Of a stretch of 64,000 bases of DNA, positions 52,425 to 61,440 are shown one piece after another. This DNA comes from an uncultured Algibacter sp. (lineage in GTDB: Bacteria; Bacteroidota; Bacteroidia; Flavobacteriales; Flavobacteriaceae), in NCBI GenBank assembly GCA_937958265.1, contig CALGNX010000003.1, positions 1-64,000 on the forward strand, read 5' to 3'. The translations under genes were made by a program, and so were the position numbers. Each line of letters opens with the position of its first letter. Position 1 is the stretch's first letter. Under the pieces are notes generated by a model, which saw only the letters and a list, made by a program, of their open reading frames with translations, made no database searches and was not told where the DNA came from.

Positions 52425-54068
52425 ATGGATATCAACTTCAATAAAAACGAAGATCACAACAAACTATTAGTCTCTGAACTTAATAAGCGACTTGCGAAAG
52501 TAAGTTTAGGTGGTGGTAAATCGCGTATTGAAAAGCATAAAAGCAAAGGTAAAATGACTGCTAGAGAGCGTATTGATTTTTTATTAGACACCAACAAAAA
52601 ATCTATAGAGATTGCTGCATTTGCCGGAGACGATATGTATGCCGAACATGGCGGATGCCCTTCTGGAGGCGTGGTTGTAAAAATTGGTTATATTAAAGGC
52701 AAACAATGTATTGTTGTAGCTAATGATGCTACTGTTAAAGCTGGTGCTTGGTTTCCCATTACCGGCAAAAAGAATTTGCGTGCCCAAGAGCTGGCTATTG
52801 AAAACAAACTGCCCATTATTTACCTGGTTGATTCTGCAGGTGTTTATTTACCGTTACAAGATGAAATTTTTCCTGATAAAGAACATTTTGGGCGAATTTT
52901 TAGAAATAATGCTATAATGAGTAGTATGGGAATTACCCAAATTGCTGCAGTTATGGGTTCGTGTGTTGCGGGTGGCGCTTACTTACCTATTATGAGTGAT
53001 GAGGCTTTGATAGTTGATAAAACCGGAAGTATATTTTTAGCAGGAAGTTATTTAGTAAAAGCGGCAATAGGAGAAAGTATTAATAATGAAACTTTAGGAG
53101 GAGCAACTACACATTGTGAAATTTCGGGAGTAACAGATTATAAGGCGAAGGATGATGCGGATGCCTTAAATACTATAAAAAACATTATTGATAAAATTGG
53201 TGATTATGATAAAGCTGGCTTTAATAGAAGTGAAGCAAAAAAACCACTAGAAAACCCCGAAGATATTTTTGGTATTATTCCAAAAAGCCGTGCAGATCAA
53301 TACGACATGTTTGAGATTATAAAACGGCTAGTAGATAACTCTGAATATGATGAATACAAAGCCGGATACGGGCAAACAATAATTACATGTTATGCTAGAA
53401 TTGATGGCTGGGCAGTAGGTATTGTTGCTAACCAGCGTAAACTTGTTAAAACCACAGGCTCCAAAGCTAAGCCCAAAGAAATGCAATTTGGTGGTGTTAT
53501 TTACAATGATTCTGCCGATAAGGCAACACGTTTTATAGCCAATTGTAACCAGAAAAAAATACCACTTGTATTTCTGCAAGATGTTACAGGCTTTATGGTT
53601 GGCAGTAAAAGTGAACATTCTGGTATTATTAAAGATGGTGCGAAAATGGTAAATGCCGTTAGTAACTCTGTGGTGCCAAAATTTACTGTAATTATTGGTA
53701 ATAGCTATGGCGCCGGAAATTATGCCATGTGCGGAAAAGCATACGAACCCAGGCTTATATTTGCATGGCCCAGTGCAGAGCTTGCCGTTATGAGTGGTAA
53801 TTCGGCTGCAAAAGTTTTACTACAAATTGAAAAAGCTTCGTTGGAAAAGCAAGGCGAAAAATTTACTAAGGAAAAGGAAGAAGCACTTTACAATAAAATA
53901 AAAGGTCGATACGACAAACAAGTATCGCCGTATTATGCAGCTGCTAGAATATGGACCGATGCTATTATAAACCCTTTGGATACAAGAACTTGGATTAGTA
54001 TGGGTATAGAGGCCGCAAACCATGCTCCTATTGAAAAGAAATTTAATTTAGGAGTTTTACAGGTGTAA
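52425..54068 (+). CDS. acyl-CoA carboxylase carboxyltransferase (beta) subunit
   Basis: A 547-residue carboxyltransferase that transfers CO2 from carboxybiotin to an acyl-CoA such as methylcrotonyl-CoA or propionyl-CoA. The N-terminal half has KGKMTARERIDFLLD, the first oxyanion region, and MGSCVAGGAYLPIMSDEALI. The C-terminal half has FLQDVTGFMVG followed by the second acyl-CoA site VIIGNSYGAGNYAMCGKAY. The block DSAGVYLPLQDEIFPDKEHF is typical of methylcrotonyl-CoA carboxylase beta subunits, so leucine degradation is the first guess. The biotin-containing alpha subunit is not nearby. Confidence 0.88.
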   Translation: MDINFNKNEDHNKLLVSELNKRLAKVSLGGGKSRIEKHKSKGKMTARERIDFLLDTNKKSIEIAAFAGDDMYAEHGGCPSGGVVVKIGYIKGKQCIVVANDATVKAGAWFPITGKKNLRAQELAIENKLPIIYLVDSAGVYLPLQDEIFPDKEHFGRIFRNNAIMSSMGITQIAAVMGSCVAGGAYLPIMSDEALIVDKTGSIFLAGSYLVKAAIGESINNETLGGATTHCEISGVTDYKAKDDADALNTIKNIIDKIGDYDKAGFNRSEAKKPLENPEDIFGIIPKSRADQYDMFEIIKRLVDNSEYDEYKAGYGQTIITCYARIDGWAVGIVANQRKLVKTTGSKAKPKEMQFGGVIYNDSADKATRFIANCNQKKIPLVFLQDVTGFMVGSKSEHSGIIKDGAKMVNAVSNSVVPKFTVIIGNSYGAGNYAMCGKAYEPRLIFAWPSAELAVMSGNSAAKVLLQIEKASLEKQGEKFTKEKEEALYNKIKGRYDKQVSPYYAAARIWTDAIINPLDTRTWISMGIEAANHAPIEKKFNLGVLQV

Positions 54069-54211
54069 CACCAATTATTATTTAAAAGAGCTATAAATAA
54101 TTTGAATGATATTGTGCTTAGATAAAATAGAAAATCAAAGCATAACCTTAATTACGGTTTTATTTTATTTGGAAATACGGGCGAAATAGAAACTAATTAT
54201 AGGGCTTATTT

Positions 54212-54247
54212 TAAGTGATAAAAGGTATCACTTAGTTGTTTTTTTAC
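54212..54247 (+). terminator. terminator after the carboxyltransferase gene
   Basis: TAAGTGATA (54212-54220) pairs with TATCACTTA (54226-54234) around a five-base loop, and a T-run follows from 54239. It is weaker than the other terminators because the stem is AT-rich. Confidence 0.6.
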
Positions 54248-54270
54248 TTGTTAAAAAAAACCAAATCGAT

Positions 54271-55410
54271 TTAATAATTAATATATAACCAACCTGCTGT
54301 AGATTTACCACTTTTGTTTTTAACGTTTAAGACATAATAATAGGTTCCGGCAGGCAATTTTTTCTTTCGATTTATTACACGCTCTACATTGGGTATGCCT
54401 CCCCAATCGTTTTTGTAGTTAAAAGTTTCGTAAACTTTATTACCCCAACGATTATAAATAGTTAAATCATTATCAAAAAGCTCTATTCCTTTTATTACAA
54501 ATGTATCGTTAATACCATCGTTATTTGGAGATACTAAATTATATATAACCAAATCTTCTGCGGCGACTAAAGCCCCAAAGGTAAGTACTTCATAATCGGA
54601 CGGATTAAAAACAAAAGAATCTATAGTACCCTCGGATAAATCACCACTTATACCAGAATTCCCTAAATCTTTCCATTCTTCATCTGCAATATGCCACCCT
54701 ACAACTCGTAATGCATTAATACTACCCACAAGATTAGCAATATCACTTTCAGCATCCCAGGTTAAAGTAACCAAGCTGTTATCGGGACCATTAAAATCCC
54801 AAAATTCCAAATCGCTTACACCGCCTAAAACAGACTCTAATCTACTGGTTGTAAAACTCGTAGAAAATGTTGATGGGAAATTTGGGTTTTCGTCAAAATA
54901 TGCTGCTTTAATTTTAACATACGGTATTAAATTGGTAGCAATTAATGGCCGTAGTTTATCATTATCTCCAATAGGGAAAGTAAACTCAAAATTTCCAGAA
55001 TAACTAGCATATCCATCTGTATGTTTTTCATCATTCTCTAAAATGTAGAATGCATCGGTAAGATAATCCAATGCGATTTTAGGGTTTTCTCTTGGTGTTA
55101 TAACATCGCCAACAACATAACTCACACTATTAACAACCTCGGTATTTGTATCTAGAAATAAATGGTTTACTACATCTACTTCCATATTAAAAAAGCGCGG
55201 AATTTGACTTCCTGATATAGACAACGCATTATCTGTATTATAAAAACCTGCAAGGCCCAGATTCTCGTTAAAAATACCATTATTTACAAGATCGATATGA
55301 AAACCAACCTCTGCATTTTCATGCATTTGTACATTGCCAAAATTTTGAAATGCAGCCTGAGAATAGACGCTATACACTGTAAACAAAAATATATGAACAA
55401 TGTATTTCAT
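54271..55410 (-). CDS. T9SS type B sorting (gliding-motility C-terminal domain) surface protein
   Basis: A 379-residue exported protein with a signal peptide (about 1-18, ending VYSQ). The body is beta-rich (FNFTFPIGDNDKLR-like strands, LVTLTWDAESDIANLVGS). The C-terminal ~85 residues are the CHU_C/type B sorting domain: LVSPNNDGINDTFVIKGIEL, YNRWGNKVYET, then LPAGTYYYVLNVKNKSGKS. Type B domains send proteins through the type IX system and hold them at the surface. It is the last gene of a four-gene operon; its start lies four bases after the stop of the upstream gene. Confidence 0.87.
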   Translation of the reverse strand: MKYIVHIFLFTVYSVYSQAAFQNFGNVQMHENAEVGFHIDLVNNGIFNENLGLAGFYNTDNALSISGSQIPRFFNMEVDVVNHLFLDTNTEVVNSVSYVVGDVITPRENPKIALDYLTDAFYILENDEKHTDGYASYSGNFEFTFPIGDNDKLRPLIATNLIPYVKIKAAYFDENPNFPSTFSTSFTTSRLESVLGGVSDLEFWDFNGPDNSLVTLTWDAESDIANLVGSINALRVVGWHIADEEWKDLGNSGISGDLSEGTIDSFVFNPSDYEVLTFGALVAAEDLVIYNLVSPNNDGINDTFVIKGIELFDNDLTIYNRWGNKVYETFNYKNDWGGIPNVERVINRKKKLPAGTYYYVLNVKNKSGKSTAGWLYINY

Positions 55411-55414
55411 AATT

Positions 55415-56173
55415 TTACCTATAGGCTGTAAATAAAACTACCACGTCTTCATCTTGAACATCATCGGGCTGAACATTATCTCTTACATTTGCACTATTTA
55501 CAGTAATATCCCCATTTGTATAGGTTACATTAATTGTAAAGCCATCTGCAGTGAAGCCTGTAAATGCTCCGGTTATTACACCTAAATTATTTCCATTTTG
55601 ATCTCCATATCGCAGGCCTAAACAATTCACATTACTTGCAAACCTAGAAATATCGTTAATAGAGTTACCGTGTGCACCTATGTAAATAACCTGCTGTGTA
55701 ATAGAGGCATCATTATTAAGCCGCGCAAACCCATTCATGGTACCGTGTGAATTAGAAATACCTCTAGCATTATCAATCACACCATTGTCGGCATTTAAAA
55801 CAAGAGTTTCAACATTGGCATGCGCCACAAAAGTTACTTGACTTGGTTGAAAGGGTATAGAACTAACTGTTACAACTCCGGCAGCTGTAACTATAAAAAA
55901 ACCTGTATAAACATTAACAGATTCTGATATCCATTGCGTACCATTATACGTTTTTGTTACACGCGTAGTCCCGCTAGTATCAAACCAAACATCGCCTTCC
56001 AAAGGATTTGTTGGAGCCGTATTAGCAGTTGTAACTTGATTGTTTCTTATGGTTTCCAAAGTTCCTTTATTGTCTATAACCCTAACTTCTTGGGCATTAG
56101 AAGCTGTTATAGCCACCAATGCCAAAGTTAAGTTTATAATATTTAAGTATGTTTTAAAAAAGGAACGCTTCAT
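55415..56173 (-). CDS. exported repeat-module protein of the T9SS-type-B operon
   Basis: A 252-residue protein with a signal peptide (about 1-27, ending SNAQ). Right after the signal comes EVRVIDNKGT, a motif also present in the next gene upstream. It is followed by GDVWFDTSGTTRVTKTYNGT and QWI, a module found three times in the 312-residue protein of the same operon. The remaining two thirds are beta-rich, with many Asn/Asp residues (GDITVNSANVRDNVQP), and end in VVLFTAYR. No catalytic motif. It is probably a structural subunit of the cell surface. Spacing to both neighbours is under ten bases. Confidence 0.7.
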   Translation of the reverse strand: MKRSFFKTYLNIINLTLALVAITASNAQEVRVIDNKGTLETIRNNQVTTANTAPTNPLEGDVWFDTSGTTRVTKTYNGTQWISESVNVYTGFFIVTAAGVVTVSSIPFQPSQVTFVAHANVETLVLNADNGVIDNARGISNSHGTMNGFARLNNDASITQQVIYIGAHGNSINDISRFASNVNCLGLRYGDQNGNNLGVITGAFTGFTADGFTINVTYTNGDITVNSANVRDNVQPDDVQDEDVVVLFTAYR

Positions 56174-56181
56174 TATATTTT

Positions 56182-56871
56182 TTAGTTAACCCATTGTACT
56201 TCAAAAACATCGCCATTAAAAATTTCCCAATCGTTTGGTGCTGTTGCTACAGGTGTTAGGGTAACGGCTCCAGCAGCCACAGTATAATCAACATTTGCAA
56301 CCAACTTTGCGCCATTTCTATACACCCATACTTTTTGGTAAATAGGAGGTATAGAACCGTCTGTAAGTGCAGGTGCTGTTCCATCTGCTGGTGCTGGCAT
56401 TGTAAGCTGCCCGGCAACCACTAAACTTGTTGCTAAAATTTTTCTAGTTTCTCCCGTTGCTTCATCTCTAACCAACACAGTCCAACCTGTACCAGCTCCA
56501 CCTCCATTGGCAACATCACCGTCTACAGCATCTGTTGAAGCTACACCTGTTTCTAGAGCAATACCATCTAAGGCATATATAGCACCTGAAGCATCGATAT
56601 ACGTATCATCTGTAAGCTCTCCTCCTAATTGCCAAGTGGACACAATACCACCATCTGGAGTAGCATCTGTTAAGAGTGTAATACCATTTTTAACTTGTAA
56701 AAACTTTTTAGTTCCCTTGTTATCAATTACTCTAATGGTACCATCAAGTGCAGATGAGCGTCCTAGATCTTCTGTTTTCCCTACGTCTCCACTAGTTTGT
56801 TGCGCATTACCAAGGCTAAAGGTAAAGATAGCCATAAATGCTAGTCCTAATTTTAAAAAATTTTGTTTCAT
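56182..56871 (-). CDS. exported module-sharing protein of the T9SS-type-B operon
   Basis: A 229-residue exported protein with a signal peptide (about 1-23, ending GNAQ). It contains the shared motif IRVIDNKGT near residue 46. A low-complexity middle rich in Ala, Gly, Asp and Thr follows. The C-terminal module VWVYRNGAKLVANVDYTVAA corresponds to LDVYRNGTRVTF in the first protein of the operon. This YRNG module resembles hairpins in secreted fibre and tail-like proteins. Function unknown; a fibre or adhesin subunit is an inference. It sits 42 bases after the first gene and eight bases before the third. Confidence 0.7.
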   Translation of the reverse strand: MKQNFLKLGLAFMAIFTFSLGNAQQTSGDVGKTEDLGRSSALDGTIRVIDNKGTKKFLQVKNGITLLTDATPDGGIVSTWQLGGELTDDTYIDASGAIYALDGIALETGVASTDAVDGDVANGGGAGTGWTVLVRDEATGETRKILATSLVVAGQLTMPAPADGTAPALTDGSIPPIYQKVWVYRNGAKLVANVDYTVAAGAVTLTPVATAPNDWEIFNGDVFEVQWVN

Positions 56872-56913
56872 GTTGACTTTATTTAAATATTAATTACTTT
56901 TTTTTTGTGATTA

Positions 56914-57852
56914 CTATTTTAATTGAACAATCCTAACCTCATCCCCATTATAACACGTAGCTTCCGGCTCCAAAGCAATGGTGGTACTATTAACCGAAGT
57001 AAAGGTAACTCGGGTGCCGTTTCTGTATACATCTAATTTATCAATATCGGTATAAGGTAAAGGGGTTACAAATTGAGTTTGCCCGTTTACAGCAATACGT
57101 ACTATTTGCTGTTGCTCAATTAGGTTGGTGGCATTTATACGTTTTAAAACTCCCGTTGCATCATCCACAACTACTATGCTTGTATTATCATCTTGAATAA
57201 CCTCTTCTAGGCCTTGAATGGCAAGTGTGTTAACAGTATTGGTGGTTATAACCGTAGGTTTAATTAATGCCCCGCCAAGTTGTATAAGATTACTGGTTAC
57301 AGACACGCCATTATTAGCGTTTAACGTATTGTTTAACGCCACCCAACTTACACCATTATAAGTGAAAATATCGCCTGTATTTTGATCGACATAAATATCG
57401 CCGGCTAGTGCATTTAAAATAGAATTTGAGGGCGCACCGTTACCGCGTCGTGGATTTATATTTATTGGAAGCCATTGTGTACCATCCCACACACTAACCA
57501 CATTATTACTATTATTAAACCAAAAATCGCCAATGCTATTATTAACGGCAGGACTAATAGCGTTAATAGTAATACGTGGATTATCACAAAGATTTTTCCA
57601 TACTAAACCATCAAACACAAAAACACATTCGGCATCTGTATTATAAACTATCGCACCAGACAAAGGTATTAAAGCACTTATTTCGGCTTGAGTTAGTCTT
57701 GTTATAACTAGTACCTTGCTATTACTCTCTAATTCCAACAACGAGTTAGAATCTATTAATGATGGATTATCGCCTATCTTAACTTGAGCAAACACCATTG
57801 CACTGGCTAATAGGAAAACTAGGGTAAGAAATATTTGAGGGGTTTTATGCAA
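56914..57852 (-). CDS. exported module-repeat protein, first gene of the T9SS-type-B operon
   Basis: A 312-residue protein with a signal peptide (about 1-22, ending AMVFAQ). Three copies of a beta-module occur: GAIVYNTDAECVFVFDGLVW, GDFWFNNSNNVVSVWDGTQW and GDIYVDQNTGDIFTYNGVSW. These follow the pattern of the tail-fibre-like repeats often found in Bacteroidota surface proteins. The C-terminus has LDVYRNGTRVTF, shared with the second gene. No ATG precedes the signal peptide; TTG at 57852 is the likely start. As first gene it may define the base or tip of a surface structure; that is inference. Confidence 0.7.
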   Translation of the reverse strand: MHKTPQIFLTLVFLLASAMVFAQVKIGDNPSLIDSNSLLELESNSKVLVITRLTQAEISALIPLSGAIVYNTDAECVFVFDGLVWKNLCDNPRITINAISPAVNNSIGDFWFNNSNNVVSVWDGTQWLPININPRRGNGAPSNSILNALAGDIYVDQNTGDIFTYNGVSWVALNNTLNANNGVSVTSNLIQLGGALIKPTVITTNTVNTLAIQGLEEVIQDDNTSIVVVDDATGVLKRINATNLIEQQQIVRIAVNGQTQFVTPLPYTDIDKLDVYRNGTRVTFTSVNSTTIALEPEATCYNGDEVRIVQLK

Positions 57853-58529
57853 GAGTTTTATTTAAAGTTTTTTTTAAAAATCGTTATTAACGTGACGCTT
57901 CTCTTTCTACACACTTATTAATATTACGCTACGCCCCAGGCTCAATTACATGAATTTATTGAATCAAAGCATATCGTTTTACGTAAGAAAAATGAACACA
58001 GCTAAACAAATAAAACCAAAAAAACGACAAAAAACAAATTAATACTGATAAAATAAACAAAAACACAATTAAATATAAATTTTTCCCTCATGCTTAAAAA
58101 CTATTAATCGTACTTAAAAACCTATCTAGATTATGTTTTTAGATTTTTTTATTAATTAGGTGTTTTAGTATTAAAACTTATTTGATACGATTTTAAGTTG
58201 GTTAATTCTAAATTAAAAAAAAGAAATTAAGCGACTAATACCAATTAAAATATAAAAGAAGGAAAATAAATCGTTTCTATCGCACCTCTATTTCAAAACA
58301 AAACTGTAGCTAAGGTTATGCTTTAATTTTCTTTCTCATGTAAGCACGATATAACTCAAGTTCTTTAGCCTAATTTTAAATCATATTTGGCACAAAATAT
58401 GGCCTCAGATAAAAGGAAAAAAAACTTAATACAATTACACTTATTTACTTTTTTGAATGCTATTATTTAATAAAACAAAAAAGGGACCACATTTTCATGA
58501 AGCCCCTTTTTTATTAAATCCTTATTTTT
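57853..58529. other. intergenic region without a recognisable gene
   Basis: AT-rich spacer upstream of the four-gene surface operon. It should contain that operon's promoter, but none is clear. At its right end lies the terminator of sppA. No RNA gene or repeat was noticed. Confidence 0.45.
58477..58512 (-). terminator. terminator after sppA
   Basis: AAAAAAGGG (58477-58485) is complementary to CCCTTTTTT (58504-58512), with weaker pairing inside the loop. On the minus strand the stem runs into T6. It ends the menC-sppA transcript. Confidence 0.65.
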
Positions 58530-60290
58530 TTACTTAATTTCTGTACTAAAAGGAAATAGCAACTGAATACCTTTTCTATTGGCCATAGCTTTAACCTCCT
58601 TTATAATTTTATAGTTTTCCTCACCAAATTCAGCTCTTAAAATACTTTCTTTACTTTGTACTAAGCCAAAATCTTGTAGCATTTTTTCTAAGTTTTTCTC
58701 AAAAACAGGAAACTCACTTATGGTGTACTCATTTACTTCAGCTAACGTTGCGGCGTGCTTTAATGCAGCATCCAAACCACCCAATGCATCTACAAGTCCA
58801 ATATTTAAAGCATCGGCACCAGTCCAGACACGCCCTTGAGCTACGGCTTCAACTTGTGCCCTTGTTAAATTTCGACCGTTAGCTACCCGCTTGGTAAATA
58901 AATCGTAAACATCCAAAACACCTTCTTTAATAAAACCACGTTGTGTTTCGTTTAAAGGTTCGAAAAAACTGTATGATACTGCGTTTTTGTTTGTACTTAC
59001 TTGCTCGGCATTAATTCCAATATTATTAGCTATTTGTTCACCATTGGGTAATAAACCAAAAACACCTATACTGCCTGTGATGGTAGTTGGTTCTGCGAAA
59101 ATTTTATTAGCGTTTGCAGCAATATAATAACCACCAGAAGCCGCTAAATCTCCCATTGAAACAATTACAGGTTTAATTTTTTTTGTTAGCTCTATTTCGC
59201 GCCAGATTAACTCGCTGGCCAGCGCACTGCCTCCAGGCGAATTTATTCTTAAAACAACAGCCTTAATTTTATCATCGTTTCTTGCTTTTTTTAATGATTT
59301 GTTTATGGTACCCTGCCCCACTTTACCCAAATCACCTTCGCCATAAATAATATCTCCTTCGGCATAAATTACAGCAATTCTATTTTTACTATAACGATTT
59401 ATTTTACCAGCAACATACTCTGCATAATTGGCTATTTTAACTGTATTTAAATCGTCTTCTATTTCTATACCTAAGGCTTGTTTCATACCATTTACAAATT
59501 GGTCGTGATAACCAACCTTGTCTATTAACAAAGAAGATTTCGCTAAGCCTGGAGTTCTAGCTAAAAGACTATCTGCTATAGTATTTAATCTGTTTTCAGA
59601 AACATTTCTTGACTTGGAAATATCCTTTTTCATAGTGCTCCAGAGCGATCTTAAATAAACGGATATTTGTTCTCTATTATTAGCACTCATTTTACTAGTT
59701 AGAAAAGGTTCTACAGCACTTTTGTATTTACCTAAACGGATAACTTCCATTTTTAATCCTGTTTTTTCCTGAAAGTCTTTATAGTATAAGCGCTCTGAGT
59801 ACAAGCCTTTAAACTCTAGTGCTCCTGCTGGGTTTAAATAAATAGTATCGGCTACAGAGCTTAAATAGTAATCTTTTTGAGAATACATATCGCCATAGGC
59901 TACAATAAATTTACCTGATTCTTTAAACTTTAATAAAGCACCGCGTAGCGCTTTGGTTTGAGAAACTCCTGCATTAATAAAATTATTATCTATGGAGATG
60001 CCTTTTATATTATCATCGTTCATCGCATAAGAGATAGCATCGATAATATTGAAAAGACCATTTTTTTTGCTTTCGTTTAAAAAGGGATATTCTTCAAATT
60101 CGATTTTCCCTGCGTAATCCATAATTGGAAAATCTAACTTTAATTCTAAAATGGAATTAGGTTTTACGCGCACTACCTTATTTGAAGCCGCCCCTAAAAC
60201 TAATCCAATTATAAATAACCCAAGAAAACAAATAAAAATAAAAGTAAAAATTCCTGTAACCGTTGATAATACTCGTTTTATAAAGTTCAT
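58530..60290 (-). CDS. sppA: signal peptide peptidase SppA, 67-kDa type
   Basis: A 586-residue membrane-anchored serine-lysine protease that degrades cleaved signal peptides. One transmembrane helix (about 12-35) precedes a tandem pair of crotonase-like domains. The general base is probably K190 in LGKYKSAVEPF, and the nucleophile S385 in GDLAASGGYY, the same spacing as in E. coli SppA (K209/S409). The conserved SPGGSALASELIW lies between them. The full double-domain length distinguishes it from the short archaeal/Bacillus type. It is the last gene of menC-CPBP-menE-sppA, 25 bases after menE. Confidence 0.93.
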   Translation of the reverse strand: MNFIKRVLSTVTGIFTFIFICFLGLFIIGLVLGAASNKVVRVKPNSILELKLDFPIMDYAGKIEFEEYPFLNESKKNGLFNIIDAISYAMNDDNIKGISIDNNFINAGVSQTKALRGALLKFKESGKFIVAYGDMYSQKDYYLSSVADTIYLNPAGALEFKGLYSERLYYKDFQEKTGLKMEVIRLGKYKSAVEPFLTSKMSANNREQISVYLRSLWSTMKKDISKSRNVSENRLNTIADSLLARTPGLAKSSLLIDKVGYHDQFVNGMKQALGIEIEDDLNTVKIANYAEYVAGKINRYSKNRIAVIYAEGDIIYGEGDLGKVGQGTINKSLKKARNDDKIKAVVLRINSPGGSALASELIWREIELTKKIKPVIVSMGDLAASGGYYIAANANKIFAEPTTITGSIGVFGLLPNGEQIANNIGINAEQVSTNKNAVSYSFFEPLNETQRGFIKEGVLDVYDLFTKRVANGRNLTRAQVEAVAQGRVWTGADALNIGLVDALGGLDAALKHAATLAEVNEYTISEFPVFEKNLEKMLQDFGLVQSKESILRAEFGEENYKIIKEVKAMANRKGIQLLFPFSTEIK

Positions 60291-60315
60291 AATTTAATGT
60301 TATTTAAAGAAGATA

Positions 60316-61392
60316 TTATAATAATTTAAGCGATTCTACAGTATTTTTACGATGTATTTTGCCTGAAGCAGTTACTGCAAATTTGGCAGCAAAATAAGTT
60401 TCTTTAGGCTTTTCATATTTATCTAAACCGTTAAATACAGTATCTTCTATGCTTATTTTTTCGTCTTCTATAACTAATATTAGTTTATCTCCTAATGTTT
60501 CATCTGGTAGGGAAGTTATAAAAAATTCGCTTTTAATTTTATCGCGTAGTTTAAATTCTATTTGTTCTGGGTATAGTTTTACACCACCAGAATTAATAAC
60601 ATTATCAAAACGGCCCAACCACTCGAAAGTAGAATCTGTTAAAACATTAACAATATCGTTAGTAATAATTTTTTCGTTGGATAATCGTGGTGCATCAATA
60701 ACTAAGCAACCTCTATAATCCTGAGATACCAAAACCCCAGGTAGTGCAGAAAAATAGCTATTCTTCTGGTCATCTTCAGTAAAATTATTAAGCTTTTTTA
60801 CTGCAATATGCGATATGGTTTCCGTCATCCCATAAGTTTCATAAACATCTGGTTTCTTATCTTTTACTAAATCTGTAATAGCTTGAGATACGCGACCGCC
60901 ACCTACAATAACGGTTTTAATGTTTTTTAAATATTTAGCAAAATTTTTAAGTTGCATTGGTGTAAATGCAGAAAATGTATAATCCTTTTCATAATCAATT
61001 AGTGGGGATGCTGAAGGCTCAACCATATCTAGTTCTAACCCCAATACAATAGCCCTAACTATCATCATTTTACCTGCTATAAAATTAGCTGGTAGGCAAT
61101 GTAAAACTTTATCACCTGGCTTTAAATTAAAAAAATCGCCTGTAGCTATAGCAGAATTAACCATAGCTTGCTTTTTAATGTGAATATGCTTTGGTTTTCC
61201 TGTAGAACCCGATGTTTTTACAACAATAAAGTCTTTACTATCTAACCAATCCAACAAAAAATTTCCTAGCTCGTATTGATAAGGCAAGCCTTCCTTTACG
61301 TAACTATAAGCAACTTCCATGAGGTCGGCATACTTGTAATTTAAATTATCCAATTTAAATTTATTGTGCACGTTTTTATAATTTGGGGTCAT
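60316..61392 (-). CDS. menE: 2-succinylbenzoate-CoA ligase
   Basis: It activates o-succinylbenzoate with ATP and CoA in menaquinone synthesis. At 358 residues it is a short ANL-family enzyme, as is usual for Bacteroidota MenE. The AMP-binding loop is VKTSGSTGKPKHI (about 56-68), followed by the A5 motif YETYGMTETISHIA and the A7/A8 region EWLGRFDNVINSGGVKLYPE, with the hinge aspartate. The C-terminal lid keeps the catalytic lysine (ASGKIHRKN). It lies 48 bases after the CPBP protease gene and 25 before sppA. The same pathway's menC is two genes upstream. Confidence 0.92.
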   Translation of the reverse strand: MTPNYKNVHNKFKLDNLNYKYADLMEVAYSYVKEGLPYQYELGNFLLDWLDSKDFIVVKTSGSTGKPKHIHIKKQAMVNSAIATGDFFNLKPGDKVLHCLPANFIAGKMMIVRAIVLGLELDMVEPSASPLIDYEKDYTFSAFTPMQLKNFAKYLKNIKTVIVGGGRVSQAITDLVKDKKPDVYETYGMTETISHIAVKKLNNFTEDDQKNSYFSALPGVLVSQDYRGCLVIDAPRLSNEKIITNDIVNVLTDSTFEWLGRFDNVINSGGVKLYPEQIEFKLRDKIKSEFFITSLPDETLGDKLILVIEDEKISIEDTVFNGLDKYEKPKETYFAAKFAVTASGKIHRKNTVESLKLL

Positions 61393-61440
61393 ATTTTATT
61401 ATAGGTTTAATATTCTTATTAATTATATTTTATTATTATT

